Shown: positions 21,165 through 31,925 of the stretch, in pieces | Layout: every line of letters starts with the position of its first letter | Numbering within the stretch: the stretch's first letter is position 1 | Source of the DNA: Tritrichomonas musculus | Taxonomy: Eukaryota; Parabasalia; Tritrichomonadida; Tritrichomonadidae | Length of the DNA stretch: 64,000 nucleotides | Direction: 5' to 3' | Assembly (NCBI GenBank): GCA_039105265.1 | Contig: JAPFFF010000021.1 | Location: 124,001 to 188,000 of the forward strand | Notes under the pieces: model-generated | Seen by the model: only the letters and a program-made list of their open reading frames with translations | What the model was told of the DNA's origin: nothing | The model's database searches: none | Translations under genes and position numbers: made by a program

Positions 21165-21565
21165 AAAGAATTAAATGACTCGATGATGATTTTAGCATGA
21201 AGCAAAAGTTATCGACATTCAATTATTTTATAAATCATTCAAAAAATTTTCCACAATTCAATATTGTGAATAATTCATGACTATTAGATGATTTGAAGAT
21301 AAATATGTTAACTAAACATTAAAAAAACGTATTTTTAAAAACATTTTAGTTTCATCTAACACAAATGATAGTATTTCTAAAATATTAAATTATAGATGAT
21401 TTCTTTAAGATGGAACCCAAAAAATAAAGTAATCATGGACTTATTAATTGATTTTTTTGCCAATATTCATCAGATTATTTTGCATTTAAGTACCAAATAC
21501 GTTATTAATAGTTTTAAAAATAAATATATAAGTATTAACATAATATATTTTTACAAACATAATTA
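21165..21565. other. Intergenic spacer
   Basis: About 400 bp of AT-rich DNA lies between the ends of two minus-strand genes. I see no gene or repeat. Confidence 0.4.
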
Positions 21566-23875
21566 TCAGAAATCGCTACTAGTAGCAGAATCAGATTCAT
21601 TATCAGCATTTTGGCTATTTTCTTGATTGCTTGTTGGTTTTTGGCTTGTTCCACCCTGAAAAGAGCTGGCATCAAAATCTTCTTCTTCCTTTTTGGGAGA
21701 TGATGAAGGTTCGAAATCATCAAAATCAGGTTCATTTTTATCTTCTTCGGAATTATGAGCAGAATCATTGCTAGTTTTGCTTTCACTTTCATTGTTATTG
21801 CTCGGCGAGTTACTTTTTCCTGATTCTTCATTTGAATTGCTTTCTTTTTCATCCTCACTGCTATTTTCTTTATCATTATTGCCATCATTCTCTTTTTCAT
21901 CTTCATTTTTATCATCTTTTTCACTTTCATTCTCTTTTTCATCTTCATTTTCACTTTCTTTTTGTTTTTCATCTTCATTTTCTTTATCATTTTCACTTTC
22001 CTTCTCTTGATCTGTTTCGTTTTCACTTTCTTTTTCTTTTTCAGTTTCAGTTTCTTTATCTTTTCCACTTTCATTCTCATCATTAAAACTACTTTCTTTA
22101 TTTTTGTCATTTTCTTTTTCACTTTCTTTGTCATTTTGATTATTGCTTCCTTTTTCTTTATCTTCTTCATTATTGTTTTCTATTTCTGGGCTGTTATCTT
22201 TATCTGTTTCATTGCTCTCTTTTTCTTTGCCAGCTTCGCTGTTGCTTTCCTTTTCTTTAGTTGCTTCGCTATTACTTTGTTTTTCTTTTTCTGCTTCACT
22301 GTTTGTTCCCTTTTCTTTGTCTGTTTCTGTACCACTTTCTTTTGTTGACAAAGCTTTTTCTGAATTATCAAAGTCATCAGACAAATCAAGATTATCAGAT
22401 TTTGCTGTTTGGCTTCCAGATGTCTTTTTGGAATCATGCTGAGAATCTGAAATAAAATCTTCATTATTTGATGATTTTTCTTTTTGATTTTCTTCGCTTT
22501 GGTCTTTATTTTCAACTCCTGATTGATTTTTGCTTTCAGGCGAATTTTTAGATTCAGAATCAGCGTTATCAAGCAATTTATCTTGAATTTCTAATTGAAT
22601 ATTTGATAAATTTCCCTCAATTTCTTTATTTGAAGAAGAAGATTTGAGTGCAGAATTAATTCTTCTTTGAAGACTGTCTTGGTCTTCAGCATGCAATGAA
22701 CTTTTTAATAAACTAGATTCTTCCTTTGAATGAGTAGAAACATCAGGTTTTTCATTTTCTGGTTTTTCAGTTTTTAATGCTTTTTGGGATTTTGATGTTT
22801 TTGATGATTTTGATTTTTCTGATTTCACTGCTGAATGCGAACGTGAATTATGAGAATTTTTAGAATTTGATTTAGTACTACGAGGATTTTTGTTTAATGA
22901 TAAAACATACTCGATATTGTCTGCTTTAATATGATTTGTGGGTCTTGATTGATATCTTTTTGGTTTGTCCTGCATTACTTCACTGAACTTCTTCCTTTCA
23001 TTTTTTTCTCTAAGTTCACGATCTTGCCTCTTTTTAATATCTCTTAAAAATTGCATTTGTTCTGCTTGCTTTTTCTTTACCATTTCTATTTCGTTTTCTC
23101 TGACTTTTCTGTAGTGAAAAACTTTAACATATTTTTTCTTGATTTTATCTAATTTCATCTGTTTTTTGATTGAAAGTGTTGACTTTTTCCTTAATTTTTC
23201 AATCGTTTCATGCATATCTAATTCTTTTTGCTGTTCTTGTTCAAGTTTTTCTTGGAGTTTGTCTATTTGAATTACTTGATGTTGATATAAAGAAGTCGCA
23301 GTTGAAAGTTCTGGTGAATGAATTTGGCTACAAACTTTTTGGTACTCCGATAAAACAAAAAAATTGTCACGTTTAAGGCATGCCATTAAATCGTATTGAT
23401 CTTGAATTTCATCAAGTAATTTGATTTTGTTATATTTGGAAAAATTCGATATTAAAATTCGCCATTGATTTTCAACTTCGTCGTATTCGTACTGCAATTT
23501 TGTTAATGAAGTGCTTACACACCTTTTAATATCTTCGTAATCAGGTTCTCTATCAAACAGTTCAAAACGTCGGCGCAGAGCCTCATTACTGGCTTCAGAA
23601 AGAATTGCCGCATCATCCTTTTTCAAGACTTCCTCTCTTAATTGTGTGACTTCATCTCGAAGTTTTGAAATATCCATTAGCAATCTATATTTCTCATCTA
23701 AAAGCGCTTCTTGATCTTCTTCTAAAAAGTAATTGTTTGATGCGATTGCACGTGAATTTTTGCTTGATCTAATTCTATCTTCAACTGTTTGATTTGATCT
23801 GGGGTTTGCTCTTAGTTTCCTGTGATTAGATTTGCCATTTTCCCGCGGAGGAGGAGAACGAGGAGCAAAACTCAT
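21566..23875 (-). CDS. Coiled-coil protein with long acidic Ser/Glu/Lys tail
   Basis: The 769-aa protein has a structured N-terminal half: a basic Pro/Arg-rich leader (residues 1-40), then coiled coil to about residue 300. Its C-terminal half is low-complexity Glu/Lys/Ser/Asn with many degenerate SEKEKESN-type repeats. The N-terminal coiled coil is the only part likely to fold; it may mediate assembly, perhaps in the cytoskeleton, but no family is recognised. The tail is coded by tandem-like GAA/AAA-rich DNA and may vary in length. Confidence 0.75.
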   Translation of the reverse strand: MSFAPRSPPPRENGKSNHRKLRANPRSNQTVEDRIRSSKNSRAIASNNYFLEEDQEALLDEKYRLLMDISKLRDEVTQLREEVLKKDDAAILSEASNEALRRRFELFDREPDYEDIKRCVSTSLTKLQYEYDEVENQWRILISNFSKYNKIKLLDEIQDQYDLMACLKRDNFFVLSEYQKVCSQIHSPELSTATSLYQHQVIQIDKLQEKLEQEQQKELDMHETIEKLRKKSTLSIKKQMKLDKIKKKYVKVFHYRKVRENEIEMVKKKQAEQMQFLRDIKKRQDRELREKNERKKFSEVMQDKPKRYQSRPTNHIKADNIEYVLSLNKNPRSTKSNSKNSHNSRSHSAVKSEKSKSSKTSKSQKALKTEKPENEKPDVSTHSKEESSLLKSSLHAEDQDSLQRRINSALKSSSSNKEIEGNLSNIQLEIQDKLLDNADSESKNSPESKNQSGVENKDQSEENQKEKSSNNEDFISDSQHDSKKTSGSQTAKSDNLDLSDDFDNSEKALSTKESGTETDKEKGTNSEAEKEKQSNSEATKEKESNSEAGKEKESNETDKDNSPEIENNNEEDKEKGSNNQNDKESEKENDKNKESSFNDENESGKDKETETEKEKESENETDQEKESENDKENEDEKQKESENEDEKENESEKDDKNEDEKENDGNNDKENSSEDEKESNSNEESGKSNSPSNNNESESKTSNDSAHNSEEDKNEPDFDDFEPSSSPKKEEEDFDASSFQGGTSQKPTSNQENSQNADNESDSATSSDF

Positions 23876-24039
23876 TCAATTTTGTAATTTAAAAAATATT
23901 TAGAAAGTTTATAAGATTTTTAAAAAAATCGTTGATTCAATTATAAATAAACGTATAGAAATAAATACGGTTTCAATTAAATCTTTTGAATTGAAATTCA
24001 AATTTTCAAAATCTTTTTTTCTTTTCAATTAATGTATTA

Positions 24040-24960
24040 ATGAATATATGTATGCTTTTTCCAATCCTTCTAGTTTTAATACAATGCTCGAACGATGGCT
24101 TTTTTGAGCTTTCAATTAAACCTGGTCAGCCAAAAGTCATAGATAATATAACTAATTCACATATTATTATTTCCCTTTTCCAATCAGATCCGTATTCAAT
24201 GAAAGCAGAATATTATGATTCTAATTATCAAAATGATACTTTCAAATTCACCACCAAAGGTACTTACATATTCAAGTGTGTTAAAATAATTTTTACTTCT
24301 TTTGATAAAGAACAAAAACTTGCACTTTGGCAGATCCCAAATGATTTTTGTAATTATTCAATCATTCTTCATGCAGAAAATCAGCTCGATGCTACTACCG
24401 ATAATGAACATCAACAATTTCCCCTTTGTATTTTCACACAATTCGATGGCAACCACTTTTTCTTGTCTTTTTCTATATCTTCTAACAGTAAAACTTCAGC
24501 CTTTTTTTATTCAAAAGATATTAACAAGCCCTCTACTTGTACAAGTAAGTTCAATTGCAATTATCGTTCAATTCATCCATTTTTTGTTCGAATTACTAGT
24601 TTAAAGCCAGGCCCTGACTTCAAAATGACTCTTTCCTATCGCGTTGTTATCAACTCTGCGCAAAAAGATAATATATGTCAAGTATTATCCTTACCTACTG
24701 TAACAAAAAAAGGCTTGTCCCTACTCCCTACCTTTGTTGGCGACTCTTCTATTGTTTGCACTAACATTGCACAAGGAAAAATGAACCCACTCGTATCACT
24801 TATTATTACAATTCTTCTTACAGTTACAGTTTTATTTTTAATTCACTGTATAGGTGCAATTAATGTTTTCCATATATGCCAATTTGAAGGCCAGGTTGGT
24901 GACTTCTCTCGTTATTATAAATCCGGAATTAAAGATGATCCAGGTCCTTTACTTGAATGA
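24040..24960 (+). CDS. Type I membrane protein, unknown
   Basis: The 306-aa protein starts with a hydrophobic signal peptide (MNICMLFPILLVLIQC). An extracellular or lumenal region of about 235 residues with several Cys follows, then one transmembrane segment (residues ~250-272) and a cytosolic tail of about 34 residues. Topology predicts surface or secretory-pathway residence. No domain is recognised. The next gene codes for an ER-Golgi cargo receptor, but no functional link can be claimed. Confidence 0.7.
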   Translation: MNICMLFPILLVLIQCSNDGFFELSIKPGQPKVIDNITNSHIIISLFQSDPYSMKAEYYDSNYQNDTFKFTTKGTYIFKCVKIIFTSFDKEQKLALWQIPNDFCNYSIILHAENQLDATTDNEHQQFPLCIFTQFDGNHFFLSFSISSNSKTSAFFYSKDINKPSTCTSKFNCNYRSIHPFFVRITSLKPGPDFKMTLSYRVVINSAQKDNICQVLSLPTVTKKGLSLLPTFVGDSSIVCTNIAQGKMNPLVSLIITILLTVTVLFLIHCIGAINVFHICQFEGQVGDFSRYYKSGIKDDPGPLLE

Positions 24961-25283
24961 GCCATATTTTTTTGTTTGTTTATTATTTATTTTAAATATT
25001 AAAATGCATCCATGTAATTTTTATATGATTTTTATTATTTTTACTCTCTATTAAATCTAACTTATATGTAATCATTAATTTTTCTGTGCTTTCCAAACGA
25101 TTAATTCATATAATTTATTTTTTTTGCATTACTATTTACACCTGTTACATATCAAATCTATTATCTTGAAATTCATTGTCTTATCTCAAAATTTTGAGAG
25201 TAAATTCAAATCTAGTCAAAAATTATTCAATTTTTTTAGAAACTTATCGACCAAAAAGAATTTCTAATCTTTATCATTAATAA
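24961..25283. other. Intergenic spacer between two plus-strand genes
   Basis: About 320 bp, T-rich, without an open frame or repeat. It presumably holds the 3' end of one gene and the promoter of the next. Confidence 0.4.
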
Positions 25284-26429
25284 ATGGAGAAATTCTTGAA
25301 ATCAATAGATATTTTCGACAAATTCCAGGATGATCAATTCAAAGTAGCTACTCGCACAAGTTTTCTATTATCAGTTTTTTTATCAACTTTTGGATGTCTA
25401 TTTTTTATTATCAAAGTTATTCGCTTTTTTATTCCAAATATTCACCGAGATTTAGAACTTAGTTCATCGCTTGTCAATCAAGAAGATTTTGTTAATATTT
25501 CAATTTCAGTTCTTGTTAATCTTCCTTGCTATTTCCTTCATCTTGATGCTATTGATTCTCTTGGTTTCTCTCAATTAGATATTAATAGTACAGCCAATCT
25601 ACGTCGTATAAATAAAATGGGGCAATTCATTGGTATTGTTAATGAAACTTTAAAGCATGAGTGTCATCCATGTTATGGTATATTGCCTGACAATATTTGT
25701 TGTAATTCATGTGAGCAACTTATATTAATGTCAACATTGAAAGGAATGACTCCTCAGCCAGATAAATGGATTCAATGTCAAGGAAAATTCCCAGGAAGGA
25801 ATCAAAATAAAAAGATAAATGCGCCACATGTTTCACTTGATGAAAAATGCCTTATTAAGGGTAAAATAAGTGTTAACAAAGTACCTGGAAACTTCCATAT
25901 TGCTCCTGGTAAAAATGATGTTACCAGCGGTGGTCATCAGCACGACCTTTCATTCCATTTTCCAAACTTAGATCTTTCACATAATATAAATTTGGTTCGC
26001 TTTGGTCCATTTATTCCAACTGTTACTAATCCATTGCAAAACGTTAAAGTTTCGCAAGATCCAAATCGTTTTATGGTTTATAAATATCATCTTGTTGTTA
26101 CCCCAATTAATTACATCCATGATGGTAAGTTAATAACCCGCGGTTACGAATACACAGCACTTATTATGAACAGAGAAGCTCGAAGGGAAGCACCTGGGAT
26201 CTTTTTCCATTACTCTTTTACACCATATACAATAACGATTGTGTCAAAATCACGATCTTTTGCGCAATTTATTACATCAACTTTTGGTTTCCTTTCTGGC
26301 TCTTTCGCAATGGCTTCCATGCTTGATTTTGTTATTGATAAAAAGAGTAGAATTCTTTCTATGTTTACAAAAGAAACGCCAAAAGAGGAAGAAACCGAAA
26401 CCAAAGTTATATCAGAAGAGAAGAAATAA
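25284..26429 (+). CDS. Erv46/ERGIC3-type COPII cargo receptor
   Basis: The 381-aa protein has the Erv41/46 layout. A short cytosolic N-terminus (DIFDKFQDDQF) precedes a membrane segment (~27-50), a large lumenal domain and a second membrane segment near 325-345. Lumenal motifs match ERGIC3: LPCYFLHLDAID, the cysteine cluster CHPCYG...CCNSCE, KVPGNFHIAPG and NPLQNVKVSQDP. Erv46 cycles between ER and early Golgi in COPII vesicles with Erv41 and retrieves cargo. The tail ends in a basic EEKK context that may act as a retrieval signal (inference). It is full length for the family. Confidence 0.93.
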   Translation: MEKFLKSIDIFDKFQDDQFKVATRTSFLLSVFLSTFGCLFFIIKVIRFFIPNIHRDLELSSSLVNQEDFVNISISVLVNLPCYFLHLDAIDSLGFSQLDINSTANLRRINKMGQFIGIVNETLKHECHPCYGILPDNICCNSCEQLILMSTLKGMTPQPDKWIQCQGKFPGRNQNKKINAPHVSLDEKCLIKGKISVNKVPGNFHIAPGKNDVTSGGHQHDLSFHFPNLDLSHNINLVRFGPFIPTVTNPLQNVKVSQDPNRFMVYKYHLVVTPINYIHDGKLITRGYEYTALIMNREARREAPGIFFHYSFTPYTITIVSKSRSFAQFITSTFGFLSGSFAMASMLDFVIDKKSRILSMFTKETPKEEETETKVISEEKK

Positions 26430-26818
26430 GAGTTTATATTTATATATCATTGTTGTACTTTTTTCCATTTATCTTTTAATTTTTATTTATAAAGTATCAA
26501 AATATTTCATCATTCATTATCTTTTTCAATGGATTTATCCAAAAATAATAATTTTATTGTATTTCCTTTAGTAACTATTCGTTCACAACTAAAATTTAAT
26601 AATGGATAGAGAATACAGCATTATGATATTTATTGAGAAGCTTTGAACATAATCTGCATTTCAATATGCAATAATGAAATCCTTTCAACAATCAAAATTC
26701 ATTAAGTTCTTTCTACTGCCAAAAAATATAATGTTAATAAATTAAAATAATAATTTGTTTAATAATAACATAACATAATATATAAGATTCAATGATGCAA
26801 AAGAAGAACTTATAACAA
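26430..26818. other. Intergenic region between convergent genes
   Basis: About 390 bp of AT-rich DNA between two gene ends. No gene, hairpin or repeat of note is seen. Confidence 0.4.
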
Positions 26819-28045
26819 CTAAGCTTCACTTCCTTTACTCATTGATGATGGAACGGTTATTCCTGGCATTTTTTCCATTTCAAGCGATTGTACTTTTTCA
26901 TAAACTTTGTTCCATATTTCTTTGTCTGGTTCATCAGAAGGCCATATTAAATGATAATTACTCATTTTTTCGGCACTTTTTCTGCATTCATTTGCTGATT
27001 CTTTAATTTCATGCGTATTAAGAAGGAAATCGCTCCATGTTTCTTGTGTCCATCCCCATCTTCTTTGGTCAAGAGCTTGTTGAGCTAACTTTAAAGGTGC
27101 TCCGATAAGGATTGCTCCGCGAACCATATCAACTTTCATCCGTCTTTCAGGACCAAAGTGTGTATCTAAGGATGGTCTATAATTAACTTCTAAAACATAA
27201 GGATTAAGTTCTTTATCGAGTAATATATCAAATCCAAGGACTTGGAAGCATCTTGAATAAGAGTTTGTTGGTGGACAGTACCAATCAACTCCCTTTTGTA
27301 TAAAAGAAGAAGCGGCTATAATTGTTAGTCCAATTGTTTCATCTATTTTTTTCCATAATTTTTCTGTATCAATTTCCATTTCATCATGCATTCTTTTAAA
27401 AACATCAACGAGTAATTTGGAATTATGATTAATTGCTACATTTGTAAGTTCACTATATATTGTATTTGATCCATGCTTCTCTGCACAAAACCGAGCAAGT
27501 CCACCACGATATACGTATATGGTTAAAGGATTAACATTTGTGACTAATGCATATATACGTAAGTCAAACTTCGTATTATCAATTAAAAAAGAGTCTATAT
27601 ATTTCTGTGCAACAGCCATTGTATCATCTGGTAAATATCCTTCATTTGGATTAACAATGAAAATACCTTGGCCAAGAGAGCCAGAATCTGGTTTAATAAT
27701 ATATCTACATTTCTCCTTTTGGAGAGCATTGACTAATTGCGTATTTTTAAAAGGTAAAATGTATGATTTTGGCATAAACTTAAAAAGCGATGGAAAATAT
27801 GGTGAAATCCGTTGAATAATGCGAGCAAGAGGAGCCTTTCGTGTGATTACATTCATATTTGGGATTCTATTGATAACTTGGAAAGGTTTTAGATTTTGAA
27901 AAACTTTATCACCTTCTTTAAGACTGTCAAGCCAAACAAGTATAGCTGTATCATCATTTTCGATGAAAGGTATTTTAACCGAATTTATCGCTTCTCTCAC
28001 AGATGGAAAGCAATGCTCTGGGAGAGAACAACGAATAGTATTCAT
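26819..28045 (-). CDS. Tubulin-tyrosine-ligase-like (TTLL) amino-acid ligase
   Basis: The 408-aa protein has the ATP-grasp TTL core. Visible are RYIIKPDSGSLGQGIFIV (ATP-binding strand and loop), FDLRIYALVT (tubulin-recognition region), IYVYRGGLARFCAE and GFDILLDKELNPYVLEVNYRPSL (metal and ATP-binding end with its Glu-x-Asn). TTLL enzymes add glutamate or glycine to tubulin tails. The sequence looks more like a glutamylase than tyrosine ligase, but the acceptor cannot be told from sequence alone. Partners would be axonemal or cytoskeletal microtubules, in keeping with the CFAP100-like and katanin-like genes in this window. Confidence 0.9.
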   Translation of the reverse strand: MNTIRCSLPEHCFPSVREAINSVKIPFIENDDTAILVWLDSLKEGDKVFQNLKPFQVINRIPNMNVITRKAPLARIIQRISPYFPSLFKFMPKSYILPFKNTQLVNALQKEKCRYIIKPDSGSLGQGIFIVNPNEGYLPDDTMAVAQKYIDSFLIDNTKFDLRIYALVTNVNPLTIYVYRGGLARFCAEKHGSNTIYSELTNVAINHNSKLLVDVFKRMHDEMEIDTEKLWKKIDETIGLTIIAASSFIQKGVDWYCPPTNSYSRCFQVLGFDILLDKELNPYVLEVNYRPSLDTHFGPERRMKVDMVRGAILIGAPLKLAQQALDQRRWGWTQETWSDFLLNTHEIKESANECRKSAEKMSNYHLIWPSDEPDKEIWNKVYEKVQSLEMEKMPGITVPSSMSKGSEA

Positions 28046-28652
28046 TAAATTTTAAAAAAAAGATAGAAAAATGATATACAAAAGCATTGAAATATTGAAA
28101 AAAGAAATTTTATTTAATTGAAAAATACTATTTAAAATATGATCTTTTTTTAATTGAAAATTTAATAATAAGGCAACTTTTCAAATGCTTTATGACAATT
28201 CAAAAAAAAACTGATTTATTTCTTAATAATATCCAAATGTTTGGGAAATATTGATTGATAAAATCATAGAAAACATACTATGTGATATTTGACAAAAATC
28301 ATGAGCAGCTTTTTCAAAATAAATTGAGAGTTACACAGTTTATGAACAAATAACGAATTCATTCAAAAATATAAATCAACTAAAGAATTTTTGAGAAAGC
28401 GTCATATTGAAAAGAGCATTTTATCGTTTAAATCATCAGTATATGTGAACTTCAGTAAAGGTTTTCATTAGGTGAATACTTAGTGTCATTAACAATTTAT
28501 CAGTATCATAAGTGAAAATAAAAATAATATCATATATTGAACTAAAATACATTTAATAAAAATTAATTATAAACAAACAATCATAATTATTTAAAAACAA
28601 AAAAGATAATACAAATAAAATATTTGCAATAATTAAGCATATTGAAAGTCAA
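28046..28652. other. Intergenic, AT-rich
   Basis: About 600 bp without an open frame above background, repeat or RNA gene. Confidence 0.45.
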
Positions 28653-30146
28653 TTAATGTACATTAACCATTTTTTTCAAATCTTCCCAAGTAAGTTTCTG
28701 ACTATTGCATTCCTTGTTTTTTTCTGGTTTTGTATTTGTGTTTATTACATTCGATTCGTTATTTGATTTTTCTAATTCTTTAATTTTTTGGGTACTATTA
28801 GCAATTGCCTCCTCAACATAAGGGCTCCATGATGTTTTAATCTTTTTAAGAGCTTTTAAGAAGCCATCATAAAAATTTGGTGAAATTTTAATCATCACGT
28901 GATAAACTGAAGCATTACTAGCAAAATTAATTGCTTGTAATGAATTATTCGCATTATCAGAAAGAATGCAATCATAAAATTTGTCGACAATCAGATAATA
29001 TTTTTTCATTTCATAATCATTATTATTATCTGCAGTCTTGTCAATTTGATCATCATTTGCAAGCTTAGATCTAAAAAGTGAACTAATATAAAATGACAGG
29101 AAATAATAACTATTTTGAAAATCCTTATTTGGCCAGTTAAAAATTAAAAAATTCCTAACTTTCTCTGAAAAATCAGGATATAAAGTATACAATTTTTTCA
29201 AAACAATATCCATCTCCCAATCAAATCGCTCTAAAAAATATGAATTAAAAAGGTATAGTATAATTGACTTCTGGCTTTCTGTCACTTTAACATCTGTGAG
29301 TGATAAAATATTAGATATACACTGTAAAGCAGAGCCAATGCAAAAATAAGGAATTAGATGATCAATATGATCTTGTAATAAATTGAACAAACAATCTAAT
29401 AAAAAAAATTTATATTCGGGAATATGTTTTACTATTTGTAAAGCTATTCCTTCAAGAATTTTTCTTTCACTTATATCTGGAACATCAATATTTTTTATAA
29501 CTTTTCTGATTAAATCTGCAGTTATACATGTTTTAAGATCATTTTGATCGATTCTATCTAATACATTTGAAAAAACATTGTATATAATACTCATTTCTTC
29601 GAATAATGAGAATTTCATATAAACAGGCAAGTCGGAATATATCAAAGAAGATGGTATTGTTTGGCTATTTGTTGAGTTAAAAATCGACGAAATAACAAGA
29701 ATAAGATCATTGAAGCAATTCGATGGTAAAGATGATAAAAATTGGTGGTCATTTAAAAAAAATAAAACCTTTTCAAAGCAAGGTTGTTTTGAGGGTTTTT
29801 GATTTGAAGGTTTTTCTACAACAATAAGTGATTGCTTCTCTCTTTCAAAAAAAGTTTTGCATTCAAGCAAAGCTTTTGAAAACTGAAAATAGTCTGCATT
29901 TTTTGGGTTCGATGTAGAGCAACGATATGCGTTAGAAATATCATGTGTATTGTTTGTAGAATTTGAAATAAGAAGTAATGAAGATTTTGATAATTGCTGT
30001 CTTTGGTCTTTAGCTTGAAGACGAGGTATTGTAATCGAATTAAACGGTCGGCAAGATGGTCTTTGTATTTTAGGACGTTTCAACGGAGACTGATTTGGGT
30101 TTGCTAATTTGATCATACAAGATTCTGACAAATTTTGAATAACCAT
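28653..30146 (-). CDS. Probable divergent PP2A B56-type regulatory subunit
   Basis: The 497-aa protein has a basic, disordered N-terminus (1-80) followed by helical HEAT-like repeats. Several stretches follow the B56 order: a helix with PDISERKILEGIALQIVKHI, resembling the family's DPRERDYLKTILHRIYGKF region; LEGIALQ...DHIDHLIPYFCIGSALQCI; and near the end FLIFNWPNKDFQNSYYFLSF, like the LLKYWP...FLNELEE region. B56 subunits target protein phosphatase 2A to substrates. The match is by pattern and divergent, so another HEAT-repeat protein is possible. The N-terminal extension carries RP/KRP motifs. Confidence 0.5.
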   Translation of the reverse strand: MVIQNLSESCMIKLANPNQSPLKRPKIQRPSCRPFNSITIPRLQAKDQRQQLSKSSLLLISNSTNNTHDISNAYRCSTSNPKNADYFQFSKALLECKTFFEREKQSLIVVEKPSNQKPSKQPCFEKVLFFLNDHQFLSSLPSNCFNDLILVISSIFNSTNSQTIPSSLIYSDLPVYMKFSLFEEMSIIYNVFSNVLDRIDQNDLKTCITADLIRKVIKNIDVPDISERKILEGIALQIVKHIPEYKFFLLDCLFNLLQDHIDHLIPYFCIGSALQCISNILSLTDVKVTESQKSIILYLFNSYFLERFDWEMDIVLKKLYTLYPDFSEKVRNFLIFNWPNKDFQNSYYFLSFYISSLFRSKLANDDQIDKTADNNNDYEMKKYYLIVDKFYDCILSDNANNSLQAINFASNASVYHVMIKISPNFYDGFLKALKKIKTSWSPYVEEAIANSTQKIKELEKSNNESNVINTNTKPEKNKECNSQKLTWEDLKKMVNVH

Positions 30147-30255
30147 TGAATATTTTGAATAAATATTTTACAAATCTTATTCAATTAGTTGTTTTTGATA
30201 GAATTTTGGTTAAAATAAGGATATCTTTGATAAAATGCATATTACTTATTGGATT

Positions 30256-31368
30256 TTATTTGTCATTATTGTTATTTGTGGTTACTTTAATATTTTCATT
30301 TTCTTCATTTTCAACGTTTTGAGTTTCTTCAATATCTTCTTTTTCTGGGATATTTGTGCTACCATCATCTTCATTAAAACTATCACTCTTATTACTAATT
30401 TTATCACTATTATTATCACTTGTATTGCTATCTTTATCTGTAGTTTTAGTGTCAATATCATTTTTATCATCAGTAACTATATTATCTTTTATGTCTTCAT
30501 TATTACTATTGATTGATGAATTATTATTATTACTATTACTTTCATTATCGCTATTGTCGGCATTGTTATTTTGATTATCTTCTTCTGTTTTAACAATAAG
30601 AAGTTGTGATAAAGAAGGCATTCTAATTCGATGTTGATTAGATGATGAATTTGAAGTTGAAATTTTTTTATTAATTGATTGAGAGCTTTTAGGAGATATC
30701 ATTTTTTGATTTTCTGATTTTTCGCTTGAGAGACGAATAGCAATTGTAAGCTCTTCTTTTTCTTCGCGCACTGACCGTAGTTGTGCCTCCAATGAACGTT
30801 GTTTATTATATAAAAGCGCACGATCAAGCCAAATTGCGCAGATATCTAAGCCAATTCCTGTTTTCATGCTTGTTTGTATTTGAGGATAAGGAGCATTTTT
30901 AAGGCGTTGGTGAATTTTTTGTCGATTTCCACGAAGATCAAGAAAGTTTGATAGAATGAGTACAGGGATTTTACTTTTTTCATCTGTCTCGTTGATTGGG
31001 AGTTTATATAAAATAGATAATGCATATTCTACACTATATATGTCATTTGGGTTATAAATAACAACAATTCCATCTGCCCTACTTATAGTATCAACAGGTC
31101 GAGGTGAAGTAGTTGTGGATTCGACAACATCCCAAATGACTACACGAAATGTTTTATCTGGTTGTTGAATAGAATTCCAAAGAACTTGCCGAGATTCCAT
31201 TTGTTTCGTTGGTATGTATTCTGAATCAAATGGCTTTTGAATAAATTGATTTATTAGAGTCGTTTTTCCACTCCCTACTGATCCATGAACTGAAATAAGA
31301 ATTTGGCCTGAAACTGAAGGTAGTGAAGAATTCTCTGATTGATTTATCATAGATTCATCGGAACCCAT
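30256..31368 (-). CDS. RABL6-like atypical small GTPase
   Basis: The 370-aa protein has a Ras-like domain over residues 20-195. P-loop: GSVGSGKTT (29-37). A PFDSEYIPTKQM switch-like segment and VVIWDVVE follow, where the usual DxxG is replaced by D-V-V-E. LSNFLD stands where NKxD is expected. The order KPFxxEYIPT...WDVV...SSMKT/GIGL strongly resembles RABL6 (Parf). A coiled-coil and a long Asp/Asn/Glu-rich tail follow. RABL6 in animals acts in nucleo-cytoplasmic signalling; a role here is unknown. GTP binding is likely, hydrolysis uncertain. Confidence 0.75.
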   Translation of the reverse strand: MGSDESMINQSENSSLPSVSGQILISVHGSVGSGKTTLINQFIQKPFDSEYIPTKQMESRQVLWNSIQQPDKTFRVVIWDVVESTTTSPRPVDTISRADGIVVIYNPNDIYSVEYALSILYKLPINETDEKSKIPVLILSNFLDLRGNRQKIHQRLKNAPYPQIQTSMKTGIGLDICAIWLDRALLYNKQRSLEAQLRSVREEKEELTIAIRLSSEKSENQKMISPKSSQSINKKISTSNSSSNQHRIRMPSLSQLLIVKTEEDNQNNNADNSDNESNSNNNNSSINSNNEDIKDNIVTDDKNDIDTKTTDKDSNTSDNNSDKISNKSDSFNEDDGSTNIPEKEDIEETQNVENEENENIKVTTNNNNDK

Positions 31369-31925
31369 GAAAAAGTGGATTGATGGATTAATTAAAATTT
31401 AAAAATATTTTCAAAAAGTTTATAATTGATTGATATTTTCAAATTTATTTAAATGCATTTTTAATAAATAAGCAGTCAAACTCTATATTTTATTATAAAA
31501 TACTATATTTAATTTAAAATTAAATATATATTAGTTATTTATAATTAAAAATAATATTAAAATAATAAGATATAATATGATTTTTTCAATAATTGTTTTT
31601 TTGTTTTTTCAAAGAGCTATAATTAATAACTTGAATATCTATATAAAAAAGTAAAATAATTTTTTATTTATAAGCAAATATGTTAATAATATAAATTTAT
31701 TTTCTTTAAAAATATTTATTAAACGATTTTATATATTTTTAAATAAAATATTTACTATTTTATTTTTCTCACATTAAAAATGTAATAAAAAAGATTTATC
31801 TCAATGTTTACTAGATAAAAAAATGAAATAATTAGGATGTTATCATGCCAATAAAAAAAAAAATCTCTTTAGAATTTAATTAGATAGTTTATTAATCGAA
31901 ATTTATATATATAAGAACAATTTAG
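31369..31925. other. Intergenic, extremely AT-rich
   Basis: About 550 bp of nearly pure A/T DNA. No open frame, hairpin or RNA gene is visible. Confidence 0.45.

Noticed and set aside
21768..22455. Several plus-strand open frames rich in Phe/Leu/Ser
   Set aside because: They are antisense to the acidic low-complexity tail of the coiled-coil gene and mirror its repeats.
30235..30574. Plus-strand open frames of 93 and 72 codons, hydrophobic
   Set aside because: Antisense to the Asp/Asn-rich tail of the RABL6-like gene.
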